This document shows positions 61,906-64,000 of a stretch of DNA of 64,000 nucleotides, piece after piece. The DNA is from Rhinocladiella similis. Its lineage: Eukaryota > Ascomycota > Eurotiomycetes > Chaetothyriales > Herpotrichiellaceae. Under the pieces are notes generated by a model. The model saw only the letters and a program-made list of their open reading frames with translations, searched no databases and was not told the origin of the DNA. The position numbers and the translations under genes were made by a program. Numbering within the stretch: position 1 is the first letter of the stretch; the number at the start of each line of letters is the position of its first letter. The stretch is taken from assembly GCA_024082115.1 (NCBI GenBank), contig JAMRYE010000008.1, positions 3,472,001 through 3,536,000 on the forward strand, in the 5' to 3' direction.

Positions 61906-63112
61906 CCTCGTAGTAGATAGGTAATGTCGTCGAGCCCCGTCAGAGAACGGGAATCAATATAGATATGTAAAGGCTTCTGGTGGTGTAGTCTTTTGACCAG
62001 AGCGGAGGCTGTAAAGTGATGGGCAGCTTTCCCACTGAGGATGGATTCTGAAGCCTCAAGACGTCCCGGATTAAGAGCTGTGCAGTTTCTCTCGGGGGGT
62101 TGTATTCGTCAGACAGGTAGGCTTCGTATCAGTATGTTGTTGGTCATATATCATCACATCGAATCCATCTTGGCGGAGATCCTTGTTTCTTTGCTATATC
62201 GTCATATCATATCCAGTGCCGAAACAAGGTCGGTGGTGTTACGGCCTGCCCAGAGATTTATCGCTAGAGATACTCTGTGTTGTCGAGAGGTCGAGAGGCT
62301 CAACCAATATTTGGTCCTCGCTGTGGTGTCTGTAGATTAGATCCTTGCAGACAGATCCAGATTCACAATTAGCAAATCCCTAAACATATCATTACCTACC
62401 AAAGGTCAGGACAGGTAGTTTATCAGCCCACACAGCTCAAACACCCACACCTGCAGATCGTCTGCAACATCCCCACGCATCTCCTACATATCTCCTCAAT
62501 TTCGGGATGAACAGCGGCGACGTCATATTGCCCTGATGTAGTCTAGCTCGATAACGTGATCTGGCTGCTTTACCCCAGTCCCCATTGGAGGAATCTCGGT
62601 GGGCCGGTGACTGAATCCAGGGGGCTTTCAACTCGCATGCTCCGTAGAACTGCAGCTTTATCATTCCTCAACGTCTCACAAACCCAACACTCATTGCCAT
62701 CTTGTTTTTTTCACCACAGCAGACCAAAGAACCAAGCGTTTTCACCTTCTTTCTTTTCCCTTCTACACTCCTTCAATATCTCTTTGCTCAGCCAAAACAA
62801 AACAGTCACTCCTTGACGGAACGTAGCTATTTGTCCTTCCTTTTCGCAACTCTTTGGCTGCAAACCTACCCGACCCACGCGTCAAGTCAACCAACCAACC
62901 AACCAACCAACCCACCACAACATCCCACAAGGGCCTTCACTCGAGCTAACTCTCCAAATCACAAACACAAAACACTTGGAATTCCTTCGCACGCTAGACG
63001 TTTCGAAGAAAAGAAGAAGACAGAAAGAAAGACAAAGGAAAGGAACCACTTAATTAGAACATCACATCACATCACACACCCAACACAACAAGAAAAGACA
63101 AGACAAGACAAA
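61906..63112. other. divergent intergenic, kinase and GPI protein
   Basis: 1.2 kb. The last 400 bp are strongly biased (CCAA repeats, pyrimidine tracts, CA/AAGACA runs) and form the leader of the GPI-anchored protein. The frame is open without stop through this leader because of composition, but no ATG precedes 63113 in it. Confidence 0.5.
62891..62911 (+). repeat. CCAA tetranucleotide microsatellite
   Basis: About five CCAA copies in the probable 5' leader of the GPI-anchored gene. Confidence 0.75.
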
Positions 63113-63746
63113 ATGAAAGCCACACTCGTCCTCCCAACACTCCTCGCCCTTTTCAGCGCTCGTACCTTGGCAGCAACACCACCGGGCTGTCTCCTCAGCG
63201 CAGTCAACACTCAAGACAACCCGACCGATCTCTCTTCCATCTGCGGTGACGACGCCACCGATGTCCAATCCGCCATCAACAGCCTGTGCAGTGGCTCCAA
63301 CAAATCCGCGGCTCAGTCTGCTTTCATCGCGACATGCTCCTCGGCAGGCTCTAGCGTTGGTACGTCCCTCTCTTTTGCACAGGTATTTGTCAATTCCCAC
63401 AACTGGACAACTGGGCAAACCTCACTCTTCCCTTGATGCACTGTACGATGGCTAACAAGCTCTCATCATTGGAACAGCTCCCTTTACAGCCACGGCCACT
63501 ACTACCAAAGGCCCCTCTTCATCTTCCGGCACCTTCGTCTACACCACCGTCATATCCGGCAGTACGGTCGTCACATCTGGCAGCTCAGCCCCAACAGGCT
63601 CATCGGCTACTGCTACAGGTGGCTCGGCATCCTCGACGAACGCAGAAGGCGCTTCGGCCACAGGCAATGCTGCGTCTGATCCACGACAAGTAGGAAGCTT
63701 TGCAGCGGCTGTCATTGCGATAGCAGGTGTGGTGGCCGTCCTGTAA
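63113..63746 (+). CDS. GPI-anchored cell-wall protein
   Basis: Protein of 171 residues, exons 63113-63359 and 63478-63746, intron 118 nt (GTACGT donor). The signal peptide is clear (MKATLVLPTLLALFSARTLAA). A compact domain with four Cys (CLLSAV, SICGDD, SLCSGS, ATCSSAG at about 25, 44, 59 and 75) resembles a widespread Pezizomycotina wall-protein domain; it has only half the eight Cys of a CFEM domain, so I do not call it CFEM. A Ser/Thr-rich stalk follows, then a small-residue site and hydrophobic tail (SFAAAVIAIAGVVAVL) typical of GPI attachment. Located at the cell surface or wall. Confidence 0.85.
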
Positions 63747-64000
63747 AAAAGACACAGACCAAAAATCCCAGTTTTAGTCTATTCTAGCGCGCGGCGAAGT
63801 AGTAAGATACCCATGCTTTCAGCATCTTGAAAGCTTTTCGAGTGGCAGTCTCGGCCGCTCAAGACCGCATATGTACAAATGCAATCCTTCAATGAGACAT
63901 CCGCAGATCGCTCCATATCCCTCGTCTTGCTCCTTCTATAGGCGAGTTCTACCTGACAATCATATCTTCTCGGCGGGGTCCTATACGCGCATGACAATCA
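63747..64000. other. right edge, 3' of GPI protein
   Basis: Short 3' flank; nothing further recognised. Confidence 0.4.

Noticed and set aside
62702..63436. 244-codon frame upstream of and including the first exon of the GPI protein
   Set aside because: No ATG in frame before 63113; the leader is open because it is rich in CCAA and CA/AAGA repeats. The clear signal peptide begins at 63113.
63113..63746. CFEM-domain assignment for the GPI protein
   Set aside because: Only four Cys in the mature domain, whereas CFEM has eight with fixed spacing.

Overview
The window is nuclear DNA from a filamentous ascomycete (Pezizomycotina). Genes are dense and lie on both strands. Most carry short introns (about 45-150 nt) with GT..AG ends and CTRAY-type branch points close to the acceptor. 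Recognisable fungal families include Zn2Cys6 and DUF3425-bZIP regulators, a GT69 mannosyltransferase, DUF3292, a UBX protein and GPI-anchored wall proteins. The protein set looks most like Eurotiomycetes, perhaps Chaetothyriales, but that placement is an impression and not a result. I see no rRNA, convincing tRNA, CRISPR array or intact transposon.

Layout. 0.5-7.7 kb: HAT2 (histone chaperone/HAT-B subunit), a Zn2Cys6 regulator, a medium-chain reductase and TAF6. 8.5-17.6 kb: a metabolic neighbourhood with an MFS monocarboxylate-type transporter, a Baeyer-Villiger FMO convergent with it, a bZIP/DUF3425 regulator and an SDR. 17.9-24.6 kb: an F-box protein, a DUF3292 membrane protein and an RmlD/MAT2B-like reductase with a 20-nt microexon. 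24.6-30.6 kb: a gene-poor stretch, then a small secreted Cys-rich protein, a regulator-like protein without a zinc cluster and a five-exon SDR. 31.5-37.7 kb: housekeeping TCD (ct6A tRNA dehydratase) divergent from ISY1, a secreted protein and a GT69 mannosyltransferase. 37.7-43.2 kb: a gene-poor stretch holding two small paralogous genes of a family I do not recognise (shared DDGVVRS core). 43.2-49.1 kb: a compact housekeeping block, HTD2-like / CENP-T / SURF1 / UBX protein. 49.6-53.4 kb: two secreted or surface proteins and a conserved unknown membrane protein. 54.1-56.1 kb: a convergent pair for the first two steps of oxidative L-rhamnose catabolism, lactonase (LRA2) and dehydrogenase (LRA1). 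56.5-58.0 kb: an orphan Copia-type retropepsin-like gene and a 16-bp minisatellite. 58.6-63.7 kb: a disordered unknown protein, a YFH7-like P-loop kinase and a GPI-anchored wall protein.

How genes may work together. LRA1 and LRA2 catalyse consecutive reactions; the dehydratase and aldolase of the pathway are not in the window. MFS, BVMO, bZIP and SDR could form a small catabolic or secondary-metabolism group, but this rests on position only. The best candidates for undescribed biology are the DDGVVRS paralogue pair and the intron-containing solitary retropepsin-like gene. Splice sites were placed by reading frame, consensus and similarity to known families; no transcript data were available.
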